DNA of 64,000 nucleotides, taken from Triops longicaudatus (lineage: Eukaryota > Arthropoda > Branchiopoda > Notostraca > Triopsidae). Made by a program: the position numbers and the translations under genes. The stretch is taken from positions 165,787 to 229,786 of the forward strand of contig JAGQDJ010000074.1 in NCBI GenBank assembly GCA_022885665.1, written 5' to 3'. Positions 1-12,092 of this stretch are shown piece after piece; positions within the stretch are counted from its first letter, which is position 1, and each line of letters begins with the position of its first letter. The notes beneath the pieces were generated by a model. It ran no database searches, was not told the origin of the DNA, and saw nothing but the letters and a program-made list of their open reading frames with translations.

Positions 1-72
1 TACTAGAAAGGCAGAATATCGTATGAATAATCTTTTCAAGTAAAATGGATCAAACTTTCCATAGTGCTTCAT

Positions 73-538
73 CTAATAGTAGCTGTAATGCTTCCTAGTC
101 ACGTCCAATATATTGCGTCGTGGCGCTGCAACCGGAAGAATGGCCCAAGCTTGAATATTTTTCCCCATCACAACAACTTCTCTTAGTGGATCAACTGCAG
201 CCCTGCTTTTGGAGGGGCAGGAGCACTTGTAGCAGAAAAAGTACACAATTTCGATCGCGCTTATCAAGCTAAAGCCGAAGCCTAAGCCCATGAGACCGCC
301 CACCGATGCTGTTTGTACAAGAAAGAGAAACATTAGGAAGCTTATGACAATGTTTGCCAAGATTAGACATGAAAATCAATTCGCCTTACACACAAAGTCC
401 TGCCAATTATACCGATTGCTACGACGGTATTTCGTAAACCGTGTGTTCCGGAAGAACACCCGGACAATCGAAACATTCCTATATAAAATAAACATTCTCT
501 TATTTGTATTCTTTGTTATTTTTGTGGCTATTTTTTAT

Positions 539-622
<84 letters not shown>

Positions 623-3171
623 GTAAAAGGTATTAAAAGCTTACTTGAAAAATTCTACTCTTTCTTTAGGGGTTTTCAAACGGCTGTCTTGGCGACTGAG
701 CATGTCGTTCCTTGTGACAGCACGCACATAGGCCTCAGTGAGGTATATAATCTCGTTACAGGCAGGTTTGCATTGACACTTGGATACAAGGTTGGATTTG
801 ATTGTATCTGCAATTTAGAAAAGAGTTGATTTTACCTAACGTTTACATAAAGAAAAAAATATTACGTGTAACACTCCTAACGCAGCTCATTTGTTTGCCG
901 CTGCAAGTGCTGCTTGAGCCATTCAGATCTGCGTGAACCAATTTTCTAAGTTAACTGTTATTTCTTATGAACATAAAAAACGAGTATTAGGAGCACGGTA
1001 TAACTGAATATCATTGTACTCGAATTTTATTAAACACAACTTTTCGACGGGACAAAGACGTGCTTAATTTTCGTAATAGTCTTTTTTTTAACTTTTTTTC
1101 AATTTTAGTATTTACTTACAATCGATGTAGTTTTCGGAGCAAGTACAGTTCGATTTCTGCTCCCGTCCAATGCACTCAACCAAGCAGTTTCCGTAAGTGT
1201 AATCCAAGGGCATTTGCATCGGAAATTCTTCAGGAAAAACGCAGTCACGCTTGTCTCGGGCCAAGAACTTCAAATCTTCGTCACTTTCGGTGACGACAGC
1301 TTGGACTGAAGTTTCCAGAATGTCTCCCGAGGCTACGTGTCGTTTTGTTGGTGATCGTTGTGGCCATTCTTGCGGATCGTGAATAATTACCTATAATACG
1401 AAAATTATCGTTTATCACCTTTAAATATTCTTGTTTTTAAGTAATACAAATCTTACACATTTAGTAATAAAAGTCAAAAGAATAAGTGTAAATATAATTA
1501 TTTTCCTAAAAATTTGAAAATGTTTTTATTGCAATTGCAAGCTTTTGCGTACTTCAAACCCAAAATCCATGTAGTGGCATTCATCTTCAGGATTGGTGTT
1601 ATTGTGGGTGGTATTTGGACCACATTTCTTTATGTCATTCAAACGTGCGTACAAAGACACTTCCAAACCAAACGCAGAGCCATCGTTTTCAGTTAACAAA
1701 GGTTGGGGGAAGTTAAATGACTTTGCACCGATGTTAAACACGCAGCAATATCCCATTGCTGTGATAATAGCATTAAATTTGCATTTGCTCTTGTTGCCTT
1801 GCCACGAGCAAAACTCGATCACTTCCTCGCACTTTGGCGCCACCTGCATCAAAACTCTTGAAATTCACTTCAAATCACTGTATACCAACAAATGACACGA
1901 AAAGCTTCAAGAGAAAGTCGTTCAATATTTTAAGAAAATTTTTCGACAGTAAAGTTTTAGTTTTTTATAGTTAAATTTTTTTTTGAAAATAATTGAATAA
2001 AATGTTAAAAGAAATTTTCTGTTTTGGCAGCAAATTGCAGTTGGAAAGATTTTTCAACACATCGTCTCAAGAATTGGACAACGGGCTGAACAATTTCTTC
2101 ACTCTTAAAATGTTTTCTCAAATAAGTATGGGACAAAATCGTTTCGTCGGAACATGATTAAATATCTAACTAAAATCTGCAAAAAAGTCGCCGGAAACTT
2201 ACTGAAAGGTCTTTTAATTTCTTAAATATGACACAAGACGAAAAATATATAGACCTTACTGTCGAAAAGAATTAGCAAAATATCAAGATTTTAGGGAATT
2301 GCCAATTTTTATGCAAATTCTTCCATAAGAGTGGTATACAGTGGTATTTCTGCCTTTTCTACACTTTTGTATTACGAATTGCATTGCTTGCTTGTATTCC
2401 GTCGAGTTGAAATTGATGTCTTGCCCCCCAAACTTGGCGCTTAAATCGTTTTCGTCAAATTCCAAGCCGTTGCGCAAGTAATCGACGATTTTGCTATCTT
2501 CCAACGCCATTAAGTTGTGGCGCGTGAAACTTGCCATGACAAAAAATAATCAGAAAATTAGAGTTTCATTAGAAATTCAACCAACTTTGCGTGTTCCTTA
2601 AGCTCATATATTCGTTTGGTCATAATCTGCTGTATGGGACAGATGGTAACTGCCGGAAAAGGCACTTTATTCACTTCTAAATTGGTGGTTTCCACGGTAG
2701 TTACGGTAGGATTCTCATTCCAAAAGTTCCATGTCTTGACTATAAAGTGCGTGGATAACGAAAGTCCCGTTACGAAGGCCAAGAACCAAAACGCTCTTGA
2801 AATAAGAACAAAAAGTAGTGTTACGAGTGTTAACAGTGTATGAATTTACTTATAAACAAAAAAAAAATTCTAAAGTAAGGTAAATCACAGATTAAATTAC
2901 GCAAGTTGTCAAGAAATGTTCTCTGTGAACTCAAAAAAATTTAGCTTGAACAAAAGCATTCCATTATTACAAGACGTAAAGTTCGTGGACTAAATAAAAA
3001 CGTCAAGTGTTACCAGTGATCCGTATAGCTCATTAATAGTTAATGAGGGCTAAAATTAATAAAAAATCACCTTTCAAAATGGCGCGACTCTTTGTGCACC
3101 GTAAACTTCAATCCATGCATAGAAGTTTCCTGCAGAAAAAAGGCCACACTAGGAAACTTTTTCGACAACAT
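73..3171 (-). CDS. DEG/ENaC (pickpocket-type) sodium channel subunit, copy A
   Basis: Nine exons on the minus strand: 3071-3171, 2586-2795, 2376-2529, 1553-1843, 1120-1390, 866-928, 645-807, 390-478, 73-308; 525 codons plus stop, in frame throughout. The protein is a two-pass cation channel subunit of the plasma membrane. Seen: the N-terminal gating His-Gly motif (SMHGLKF), TM1 beginning AFWFLAFVTG, the post-TM1 signature FPAVTIC, a cysteine-rich ectodomain including CQCKPACNE, and TM2 with the SVGGLMGLGFGFS pore stretch and a cysteine-rich juxtamembrane tail (FFCYKC). About 525 residues is usual for the family. The start is the first ATG in the exon carrying the HG motif and matches copy B (MLSKKFPSV versus MLSKRFPSV). 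It lies about 1 kb downstream of copy B in transcriptional order, so it is a tandem duplicate. The intron between the last ectodomain exon and the pre-TM2 exon holds a long TTA repeat. The ligand or stimulus cannot be inferred. Confidence 0.93.
545..619. repeat. (TTA)n microsatellite, about 25 units
   Basis: An essentially uninterrupted trinucleotide run inside the intron between exons 645-807 and 390-478 of DEG/ENaC copy A. The equivalent intron of copy B (4642-4696) is only 55 bp and has no repeat, so the expansion happened after the duplication or was lost in copy B. On the plus strand it creates a spurious poly-tyrosine open frame. Confidence 0.95.
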
Positions 3172-4228
3172 GTTTTCACTGGCCAGCGCAGAAAATGAAT
3201 GTTACGTGTAACAAGTCCTCGGAACACTTTTTACCCCAAAAACTGTAGCACACCCCCTTAAAGCATTACGGGCAATACTCGTGTTTATTGACCTCGCAAC
3301 CTGGGATGACTTATCTCCGCTATTACAGTCGATGCAGGGAGTATTTCCTATACATTTTTAGTTCTTGTGGTCAATTTATGACGGCCATTATTAGAACGTG
3401 TATAACTTACCGCGGGGCACGTCAAGGAGGCTCGTCTCACGTAATCCAGCCTATCAGTCGGACTTGTCAAAGACTTTGTACCGAGACAGACCTACCCATC
3501 AACTGAACAAATACCATTGGTCATTACGCCACCCAGAAAGACAACGCCCACTTATTAAACGGGTTATAGATTCCGTGTGCTATTCTCGCAATGCGCCCCA
3601 ATTTACTGTCCATTTGCCCTGCCCACGTAATTAAGCACTTAGTAGAGACCACGACGAAACTAATGCTCTACATAAAATGTTTAAAAAAATACTTTTAGAA
3701 ATAAATTATCCGGTATTCTCTATTTAAGGTCCATTTTTGGTGATTTTTTAATGTTAGAGAATTTAAGTAAATTTTACAAATTTCTTCAAATTTCAAATTT
3801 CTTCAAATGACAAATTTCTTCAAATTACAAAATTTCTTCCATTAAGTATTACTTGAGCGTTATAACTATCAGAAAATTGTAAAAAAATCCAAGAAAATTT
3901 GAAATAAATTTCAGCACTCTTAAACTTATAGAATCACAAATATTTTGGAAGTGTAAAACGCTTGGAGTAACAGCTTCACTTCTTTGAGTTGGAAGTCTCA
4001 GATGGTAATATTTCACGCTATTAGTATTTCATAAAAACAGCGTGTGTTTGGCAGAGTCTGTTTATTTCACTCACATTCTGTGCAACACCGCAAAACTGCT
4101 GATTCATAATGCGAGGTAGGGATAAACCGTCCTTCAAATCGCAAGACACCTGACGTGCTGAGCTTCATTCATTTTTGAAAAAAATTTCACACTTTATTTT
4201 CTGGTTTTGTTAGTCTAATTGAATTTTT
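3172..4228. other. intergenic spacer between the two DEG/ENaC copies
   Basis: About 1.06 kb separates the copy A start codon from the copy B stop codon. It contains short open frames around 3288-3634 on the plus strand that match no family I recognise. It also holds an imperfect AT-rich tandem repeat with a core like AAATTTCTTC, recurring at 3778-3840. It must hold the copy A promoter and the copy B 3' UTR, but I see no clear TATA box or poly(A) arrangement that decides their borders. Confidence 0.5.
3778..3840. repeat. short imperfect tandem repeat (AAATTTCTTC core)
   Basis: Four successive copies of an AAATTTCTTC-like core, spaced about 15 to 18 bp apart, are visible in this AT-rich stretch upstream of DEG/ENaC copy A. 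Confidence 0.7.
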
Positions 4229-6182
4229 TTAGTAATAATGATTCGTCGCCATTTGGATTTTACGTTTCGTTATTCTCGGTGAACGAATGGTCCAGGCCGG
4301 ATAACGGCGCGCTTTGTCGAGAGCTTTGTTTGTCTGATCTATGTTGATACTTCTTTTTGGAGGGCAGAAGCACTTGTAGCAGAAGAAGTACACAATTTCA
4401 ATAGCGCTAATCAAGCTAAAGCCGAAGCCTAAGCCCATGAGACCACCCACTGACGCTGGATACCATTAAAAAAAAATAAAGAAATTTAAAAGCTACGAAA
4501 ATTGATTAAATGGCCTTTTAAGAGAAAGAATAAAATACTGTCTTGGTCGTACATGCGAAATCCTGCCAATTATAACGATTGCTTCGGCGGTATTTCGTAA
4601 ATCGGGTGGTACGGAAGAAGACGCGAACGATGGAGAAATTTCTGCGCATTTCTTCGTTAAGCTTATGAGTGATTGTTAAGAGTGGGAGGAGCGTACTTGA
4701 ATAGATCTTGCCGTTCTTGCGGAGTCACAAAACTGCTTAGGCGATGGATCATGTCGTTGCGGGTTAAGTCGCGCGTAAAAGGCTCGGTGAAGTAGGAAAT
4801 CTCGTTACAGGCTGGTTTGCATTGACAGCGGGACACAAGGTTCGCTTTCACTGTGTCTGAATAATTTTTATACACATTTTAGTTAATATTAGTGGTAGTG
4901 AATGTACGAGTTGGCGTTTTACGTGTGACATTTCTGATGCAACGCATCCTTTCTCCATCACAAGTGCGGAGCCCGCCGTTAAGCCCTGAAAAGAATAATG
5001 ATTTTACAAGCACTCACTTTGTGCTCGCAAAGAAGTAGAACATTTTAAAAGAATTAAAGCTGACGAAATTTTGTCTATTTCAGTGATTATCCCTGAACCA
5101 TTCTTATACAAAATAGCATGTTCAAAGCAGTTTCTGGAAATTGACAGTATTTTACACTCTACATAGGATGTATTTCATGTTAATAGCAAGAAAAAAAAAG
5201 AAAGAAAGAGCGTTTTTCATAGATCGATTTGAAATTCGCGCCGTCGTGATGACGTCACAAGCGGACGGCTTTCCATCATGGCAGAATTGGAGGAAATTAG
5301 ACACGTGGCCACAATTGCTGCTTTGGTACTTCTTTTAGACTTTCTAGCTTAAAATCAGTCTTTTTGTTGACTTTTTAACATGCTAAGCTTTAATTTAAGG
5401 GGAAAAGACGCGCAATAGCCTGAAAACGTAATCCCCTAGCGTGTGTTTGCAAAAGTTGTCAGAAAGACTATTCAGTTGCAAATGTAACTGCGTTCCTGAG
5501 TTTTTGATATACACTATGAAAACAGTGTTGGCTTCAGAATCTCCAAAATCGACCGACATTGTATTGTTATCGACTATGAAGGGTTACTGATGTCGCGTTT
5601 CCCGCCTTTTTCTGGACAACAAAGGAGACGGTCGCAAAGGGCGGAAAAAACCGTTAGCATTGTTATTCACAGCAACGATACGAGTTTATTGATTGTTCCT
5701 TTTGCCAAACATTAGAAAAATAGGCGAAAAGAGCAAAGTTACGTAGAAATAGACAAACAGCAGATGAAGTCTGCTTCTTTATATTTTTATTTATTTATTT
5801 ATGAGTATTTTGTATGCTAAGAGTGCCAATAAAGGAAGAGTACTGTACTTTCCATGTAGTTTTGAGAGCAATCGCAGTTTTTGCTCTGCTGTTCCGCCAG
5901 GCAATGGATTAAACAGTTTCCGTACGTGTACTGCAAGGGCAAACTCATGTGAAACTCTTCCGGGAAAATGCAGTCGCGTTTGTGCTTGTCCACACGTCCT
6001 ATATTCGCATCGCTTTCCGTGACAATAGTTTGGACCGACAGTTCTAGAAGCTTGCCGGAAGCTAGGTGCCTTTTAGTCGAAGACCTTATCGGAAATTCCA
6101 CTGGATCGTGCACGAAGACCTTTAAATACGGAAAAAAAAAGTTTACAGTATTTTTTACTTTTTTATTATTAACCAACAAACT

Positions 6183-6220
<38 letters not shown>

Positions 6221-7197
6221 AGAAAATCAGTGCATTACTTCGAAGCCAAAATCCATAAAGTTGCAACCAGTCAAAAGAGCATTGCCGTCTGTCGTGCTCG
6301 GTGCACATTTCTTGATATCGCTCAAATGCGAATAGAGCGACACTTCCAAACCGAACGCTGCTCCTTCGTTTTCGGTAATGAGGACGTCCTTTTGTCCGTT
6401 TTTGTTAACCATATTGAAAACACAACAAGAGCCCATGGCCGTCAGAATTCCCGTAAAATTGCATCGGCCTATTTGCCCTTGCCACGCACAAGACTCAATT
6501 ACTTCGTGGCACAGTGGCGCCACCTATCCACAAACCCATAAGTTATTCTTCCTTTCCTATTGCTGAGCTTATATTTACGATATTTAAGGCCAATCTGAAT
6601 TCGCTGGGCGTGAAACGAATAGTTTCATTAGGCGCCGTAAAATTCACTTTGAAACTATTTTCGCCAAAATCCAAACCGTTCCGCAGGTAGCTAATAATAA
6701 CCTCGGGATCGTGAAGTGACAAATTGTACTTTGTGAAACTGCCATAAATATTAATAAAATTTTAATTAATAAAATTAATAAAAAAAAAAGTTTTTTGGAG
6801 AAGTAAAATGTTTAAAAAAATCGCAAAATTCAAACTTTTGGTGCTGGACGAGAACAGGCATATTTTTGGTCAAAATCTGCTGTACTGGACAAATAGTGAC
6901 GGCCGGGAAAGGAATTTTGTTCACCGGAAAATTGGTGTCTTCCACAATAGTAACAATTGGATTCTGGTCCCAGAAAAGCCACGTTTGTGTAATGAAGTAC
7001 GTCGACAAGGATAAACCCATTACGAACGCTAGTAACCAGAACGCTCTAACATTTCAGTCAATGGATATTTCTGTAACATAATTATTTCAAACATACCTTT
7101 CAAAGTACCGCGATTCTTCATGCACCGTAAACTTTAATCCGTGCATGGATGTATCTTTTAGAAAGATATAAACACTAGGAAACCTTTTGGACAGCAT
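4229..7197 (-). CDS. DEG/ENaC (pickpocket-type) sodium channel subunit, copy B
   Basis: Nine exons on the minus strand: 7097-7197, 6836-7045, 6579-6738, 6239-6523, 5849-6119, 4923-4985, 4697-4856, 4553-4641, 4229-4455; 521 codons plus stop, in frame. The domain order matches copy A: HG motif (SMHGLKF), TM1 (AFWLLAFVMG), FPAVTIC, the ectodomain cysteines with CQCKPACNE, TM2 (SVGGLMGLGFGFS) and FFCYKC. Five of nine exons have exactly the copy A length (101, 210, 271, 63 and 89 nt) and all intron phases agree, so the two genes are tandem paralogues. The cytoplasmic tail diverges but ends in NHYY, against KHYSYY in copy A, a conserved aromatic C-terminus. Intron 4986-5848 is the longest and holds a TGACGTCA site. 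No disabling change was seen. Confidence 0.93.
5250..5257. promoter_or_regulatory. CRE/ATF-type palindrome TGACGTCA in an intron of copy B
   Basis: A perfect TGACGTCA octamer lies in the large intron of DEG/ENaC copy B. A short open frame starts about 20 bp downstream (MAELEEIRHVA..., plus strand). The octamer is the CREB/ATF core, but a single match in 64 kb may be chance. The same octamer also occurs in coding exons of villin and SAC1. Confidence 0.25.
6191..6217. repeat. poly(A) tract
   Basis: Twenty-seven adenines preceded by seven thymines, in the intron of DEG/ENaC copy B between exons 6239-6523 and 5849-6119. No insertion borders are visible that would mark it as a retroposon tail. 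Confidence 0.9.
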
Positions 7198-7611
7198 ACT
7201 TGCACCGCGGAAATGCCAAGATAGAATGCTGTAGTAATTCCAGTAGAGACGGTGTTAGAACAAATTTTTTGCATTGCGTGCAAAGAATACTTTTCTTCTG
7301 AGAATTAAAGGACAATAAATAATAATATTTATGATGGAGTACTTTTTTGTACCATTACCGGTTCACACGCAATAGGTTTATTAGTCGATGAGTGCAGACA
7401 CTTTTTTCTTGGCAGGTTACGAAATACACCAATACGAGCTTACTGTAAGTTCAATTACAGAATGCGACAGAAGAAAAATGTAGCCAGCAATGTATTACAG
7501 CAAGTGAATTCGAAAGGGTCAAGTGGTCACATTTGGTTCAACAATTTGTTTACTTGACAACGTGACTCCGTTAGCCTACTTACGAATAACCTAATGAAAG
7601 CTCAAGAATTT

Positions 7612-7615
<4 letters not shown>

Positions 7616-7654
<39 letters not shown>

Positions 7655-7678
7655 GTTGTTATTATTATTATTATTATT
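7616..7678. repeat. (TTA)n microsatellite with TTG interruptions
   Basis: About 20 TTA units interrupted by TTGTTG in the middle. It is the same repeat motif and orientation as those at 545-619 and 52612-52689. Confidence 0.9.
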
Positions 7679-10032
7679 TGTTTATTTTTATTTAATTTTT
7701 TATTATTTTTTATTTATCATTATTATTAGTATTTTAATTTATTTATTTTTGTATTTTATTTTTTTTTCTTCTAAAATCCTACGAAAATCCTACGCTTCTC
7801 GACTATGAAGCAGAAATCTTTCTTGATTCGAAGTGACAGAAAACTGTCACCCGGGGGTGAGAAGAAGTCCTATTAAGCAACGGTTAATGGTTAGAAAAAT
7901 CCTCAAGCGCCTCAGGGCCCGGGGAAATGTTAACGTCGGCCTTGTTTATGCATTATGCATTCCGTGAAGGGGGTAATAATAATTTATGCCTTCCTCCCGC
8001 ACCGGTTCTGCTTGTCATTTTAGATGAAACGTTTCTTCCTCCCTGGCACCCTTGTCTTATTGACAAGAGCAACGTGACGATTTAGGTTTTCCTCACGCAC
8101 ATCACATCAGCGATGTGTATGGATGTGTTTTCTCCCTAAAATCAAAAGGAAGCCAAACATGTTGGAAAGTTCTCAACCTTGGCTATTGCTGCTCACAGTG
8201 TTATGTCGGCAGCAATGCTTACATTTGTAGTCGCACATGCATTCCCAATGCTGCAGCCTGGTGTTGGAGCAGCAATAAAACCTTTTGCATCGAAACGAGT
8301 TCCAAGTTCTCTCATCTCTTCGGTGTATACGCACATTACGACTGCAAAACGGATTTTACGACAATAATCCTTTTTCTTCTTATGAACATTTGAAACAGTA
8401 AGTTCACCGATTTTCCATTAAAACTTGGTGAAAATGTAGCAATAGCGTTTTCTGCACAATATTCTTCGATTTCTTCGTTGTATTGACCCATTGCCGGAAA
8501 TAACCCAGCTTAACTCGAAGAAATCGATTGTGTTACTCCTATCGATAAGCTAATCTATGTTGTCAATGGCCGTAGTGCAACAGTATTTCCACTATTATTT
8601 TCAAGTCAAATAACGTCTAAACACGTAATAGAATTACTCTTATATCAACTTTGATTCCTTTCGTTCAACGTTGAAAAAGTCAAATTTAACGAAACGTACC
8701 ACGATATTCCAATTTTGGGATACTATTCAAATCATAAACTTCAAAGCATTTTTCCAATTTTTCCAGTATTTTCTATAACCACGTAGACTGCAAAACTGTC
8801 TTAATTAAAACTAATAAAAATCATTGCTCATCCCAGAATCTGGAGCAACTATTTGTCGCTTATTGATGAACAGGTTTTTTTTACTCACTCCATCGCTTTT
8901 TTCTCCCTTATAACCCTGTAAAGACAAAAAAGGGTACGTTCTCTGGGGCTTACACCAGCTGCAAATGTTTTGTCTGTTACGCTGTTATGGGGCCCTTCTT
9001 ACAAGACCCCAAGGAGACAAAGACCGATGGCTCTGACTCTTCTGACTCACTCACGAGTTTTGGACCCAGAAAAAACTGAAGCTGAAAAATGGAGAAAAAT
9101 GTGCATCGAGAGAAAATACGCGTGAGAGAAAACAAACGGTTCCTTCAAAAATTCGGGACAAGATATTGTTCTTGCTGGTAAAAAGGGTTTTGGGGGCTGT
9201 CCTGAGGCCTTATTATGTTTACCCTCTTTCCCTAGGCTAAGCAAATCACCCTGTTAGCAAGTCAATGCTTCACAGTACTGTACACTCGAAGCCAAATTCC
9301 GGGGGGAAAAATATGGTTTTTAGCCTCTTTTGAACCCTTGAAACACAGTAGGAGTCAATTCTGTTCCGAATTTTGTTTCTAGTTTATTTTAGTTTATTTT
9401 TTTGTGCTCTGGTACGCTTTTGCCACTTACAACGGAAAAAAAAATTAAAACACATTTTTGGAAGATATTTTATTCTTTTAGTTCACTTTCATGGTTTATT
9501 TTACCGGTTTATTTTATAGTACATGTATCTGCGTGGTATTACAATAATTTGTTAGTTTTTTTAATAGTTATAAGCACATAATAGTTATATATTTAGCAAT
9601 AATTTTTAACTCGCATTTCTATAGTAAAGCCCAACACGCCAGTCCGCCACTAGCTGGCAGCACAGCGATTACGCAACGCAGCAAGAGAGTGAAATAAAAG
9701 CGGAATAATGAATCCAAATTATCGTTTATTGCACGAGTCATCGGATACATAAACACATGCCACTGCAATGTGCTACATTACGGCAACAATGTAATACAGT
9801 AATGTGGTCGAATAGCGTACACGTTTTTATTAATATGCCTACGTAAGCTTGCTCTTATTGTGGGTTAGCGTGCTTGCAAACTGTTCCTCAACTGAGCAAT
9901 ATACCAAACTAGGTAAATCTTCATATTCAGCGATAGATAGGTTTTCTTAGGACACAGAAATCAAGTTTTTATTTTAGATAAATTTCCTGGTCACAAATTG
10001 AAAGTAACAGACTTTTTTACGTGCCTCAAGAG

Positions 10033-10100
10033 AAATTCGCTGTTTAAATTTACCCAGCAAACTTCGACCCTTTTCCCGTGTTATAGCTCATGGGTTTTTG
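10033..10100 (+). repeat. dispersed 68-bp repeat, copy 1
   Basis: Aligns without gaps to 38698-38765, with 57 of 68 positions identical by my count; the shared core reads CCAGCAAACT...CGACCCTTTT. Flanks diverge on both sides. It is probably the conserved part of an interspersed element family; no terminal repeats or coding capacity are visible. Confidence 0.75.
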
Positions 10101-10965
10101 TATGGGAGCGCGACATTTCTACATAAATACAATTTTAGTTATATTTTTAAAAGAATGTACATATTTGTAATTTTAACATATTCCTTTTTAATTGTTTTTA
10201 AATTTCAGATTATAGTTACAATAAATTTATTTTTTATTTTATTTTTATTGATTTTTTTTTATTATGAATATTTATTTTTCACCCAACTTGGGACGAATTT
10301 TGCGGGAAGCAAGATTCCTTCGAGGTCCGTTGTTTAATGGAGCGAGGGTCGGGAACTTGACGTTTCCAGAGCGCATCCCTTTTCTTTGTTTGTCCCTGGG
10401 TGATGGATAAGTTAATTAGCCAAGCAAAAGTCGGACCTGATTCCGACTCCAATAAAAATCCGCTGTTAACTTCCTAAAACCCAGTTGGGGCTGCATATTA
10501 GGACACATAGATGCTTTGCCTGGAGTATGGACGCAGTACTAGTATTCGAGCCGAAAAAAGGAGAGAAGAGAAAGAAGTAGAAGAAAACTAAGCCATTTCG
10601 TCGTGGACATTTCTATGAAACAAGTCCCTGGCGAGCCTAAAACAACTGCGTTCCAACACATGCGCAAAATTGGCCATCAAGTTCGTCCAACCTTGGCCAA
10701 TACTACGAGAAAAATTTTACAAGACAGAGAAAAAAAGTTTGCTTGAAGATGTATTAAACCCAAAGGTATTTTCTTAAGTCATATCCTATTTTTCCGTACT
10801 TTGATATTTTTTTATTTTTTCGCGATTTCTTTCAATGAGTGCGATTACGGAATCACTGAAAAAACTACTGAGTCGAGAGAAATACGTGCGATATCTCTAC
10901 CTAGCGAGCTTAAAGTTAGCAAGGAGCAAAGGGGTGAAAAAGGGGCCATGTTCGGCGGTAAAAGC

Positions 10966-10973
10966 TATAAAAG
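10966..10973 (+). promoter_or_regulatory. candidate TATA box (TATAAAAG) with a short ATG exon downstream
   Basis: TATAAAAG sits in a locally GC-rich context. About 30 bp downstream is a likely start zone, and at 11000 there is an ATG followed after ten coding bases by a strong donor (GTAAGC at 11010). A TATA promoter with a tiny first coding exon is common for secreted and cuticle genes in arthropods. No second exon with a signal peptide could be joined with confidence, so the gene, if any, is unresolved. Confidence 0.3.
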
Positions 10974-11809
10974 CGGGCCAATAACGAGCGGTCGAGAGCA
11001 TGATAGCAAGTAAGCACCATTGAGAGGTCGTAAAAAGTGGCCCTAAGTCAGGAAGAATTGTCATAGTGTAAGTTGCTAAGATCCATTAATTTCTGTGGTC
11101 GGTTGTGCGAAGAGCGGAAGTGGCTTCTGCGCCCCCTGCTGCCGAGTCAGCCAAGCGGGAAAGCAAGAGAGAGAAAAATTCTGGGGAGGAACTATTACCT
11201 CACAATCTGGGTGACAGCTTCTTCATTATTCTTCTTCTTTTACAAGATACTTGGCCATCAAGGAGAAAATATTTTTATTTGATTTTCTTTTATTTATTTA
11301 TTTTACAGGCTTCGTAGTTAATAAAAAGGCAGCAAGATCTGATAGAGCAGAGGATCGGATAAAGACAACTTAACTCCGTATGATGTATTTACATTAAAAG
11401 GATTGTGTCCGCAGAAAGAAATTGTCCCCACTGTTGCGTTAGGTCATGTTCGTTTACATAGCATGGGCGATAAAGCAGAGCAAATGGTCAAAAGCAACGG
11501 TCATTCTGATTACACTAAAAGCACTGCGCAAAATCACTTGATCAACGCAGTAGCAAACTCTCGGCTTAGCACCATTTACTTGAAGACTAACTTGATGCAG
11601 ACTCCGACAACGTGACAATAATTAACACGTAATTTCTTACCCAGTGTGAAAAACTACGAGATATGAAATACATGAATTTCATGTATTTATGTAAGCAAAT
11701 GATATTAATAAAGATAAGCATGATATGATGATAATCATGATAATAAAGATAAAACGATAATCATGATATTAATAAAATGTAAGCAACTTTTTCTCACAAG
11801 ATTTTACTA

Positions 11810-12090
11810 GTCTTTACCAATTACGCACCTGGCGGCTGGAACGTGCGAAATCCGCCATTAGACGCTAGGTAAGCCAACAATGACAAACACAACTTTGCCA
11901 ATTTGCTTGGTTATTTTTCTTAATTTAAGTTTCTTATAGGTTTGTCCAGCTTAACAAAGCAGAAATGGCATTGAAATGCCGAACTATAATGTTACTATTT
12001 GTGTTTCATTGGCTGTTTACCTTGCACAAGTTAGCGTCCAATGGCGGGTTTCGCACATTCTAGCCGCTAGGTGCATAATTTGGTAAAGAC
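11810..12090. mobile_element. MITE, 281 bp, long terminal inverted repeats, TA target site
   Basis: The ends 11810-11867 and 12032-12090 are inverted copies of each other over about 58 bp, with roughly seven mismatches and one single-base gap. Both begin GTCTTTACCAA and share GCACCT and GTGCGAAA blocks. The element is flanked by TA on both sides (11808-11809 and 12091-12092), the target duplication of Tc1/mariner-type transposases. The 160-bp interior has no open frame, so it is a non-autonomous element mobilised in trans. Confidence 0.88.
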
Positions 12091-12092
12091 TA

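Larger units (their letters stand above)
7198..11809. other. gene-poor region upstream of copy B
   Basis: No open frame here carries a recognisable domain or a splice-consistent series of exons. The stretch contains a TTA microsatellite (7616-7678), one copy of a dispersed 68-bp repeat (10033-10100), a promoter-like TATA site (10966-10973), and short frames such as 8115-8393 with a hydrophobic stretch but no family match. Base composition is AT rich with GC islands near 7850-8000 and 10900-11200. The promoter of DEG/ENaC copy B should lie at the left edge. Confidence 0.5.

Noticed and set aside
290..829. 179-codon plus-strand frame with a long tyrosine run
   Set aside because: It is antisense to DEG/ENaC copy A exons and the tyrosines come from the TTA microsatellite.
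3288..3634. Plus-strand frames between the DEG/ENaC copies
   Set aside because: Short, overlapping, no domain signature, no plausible splice partners.
8115..8393. 92-codon cysteine-containing frame and an overlapping hydrophobic frame
   Set aside because: Two different frames look equally plausible and neither has a family match or splice continuity.
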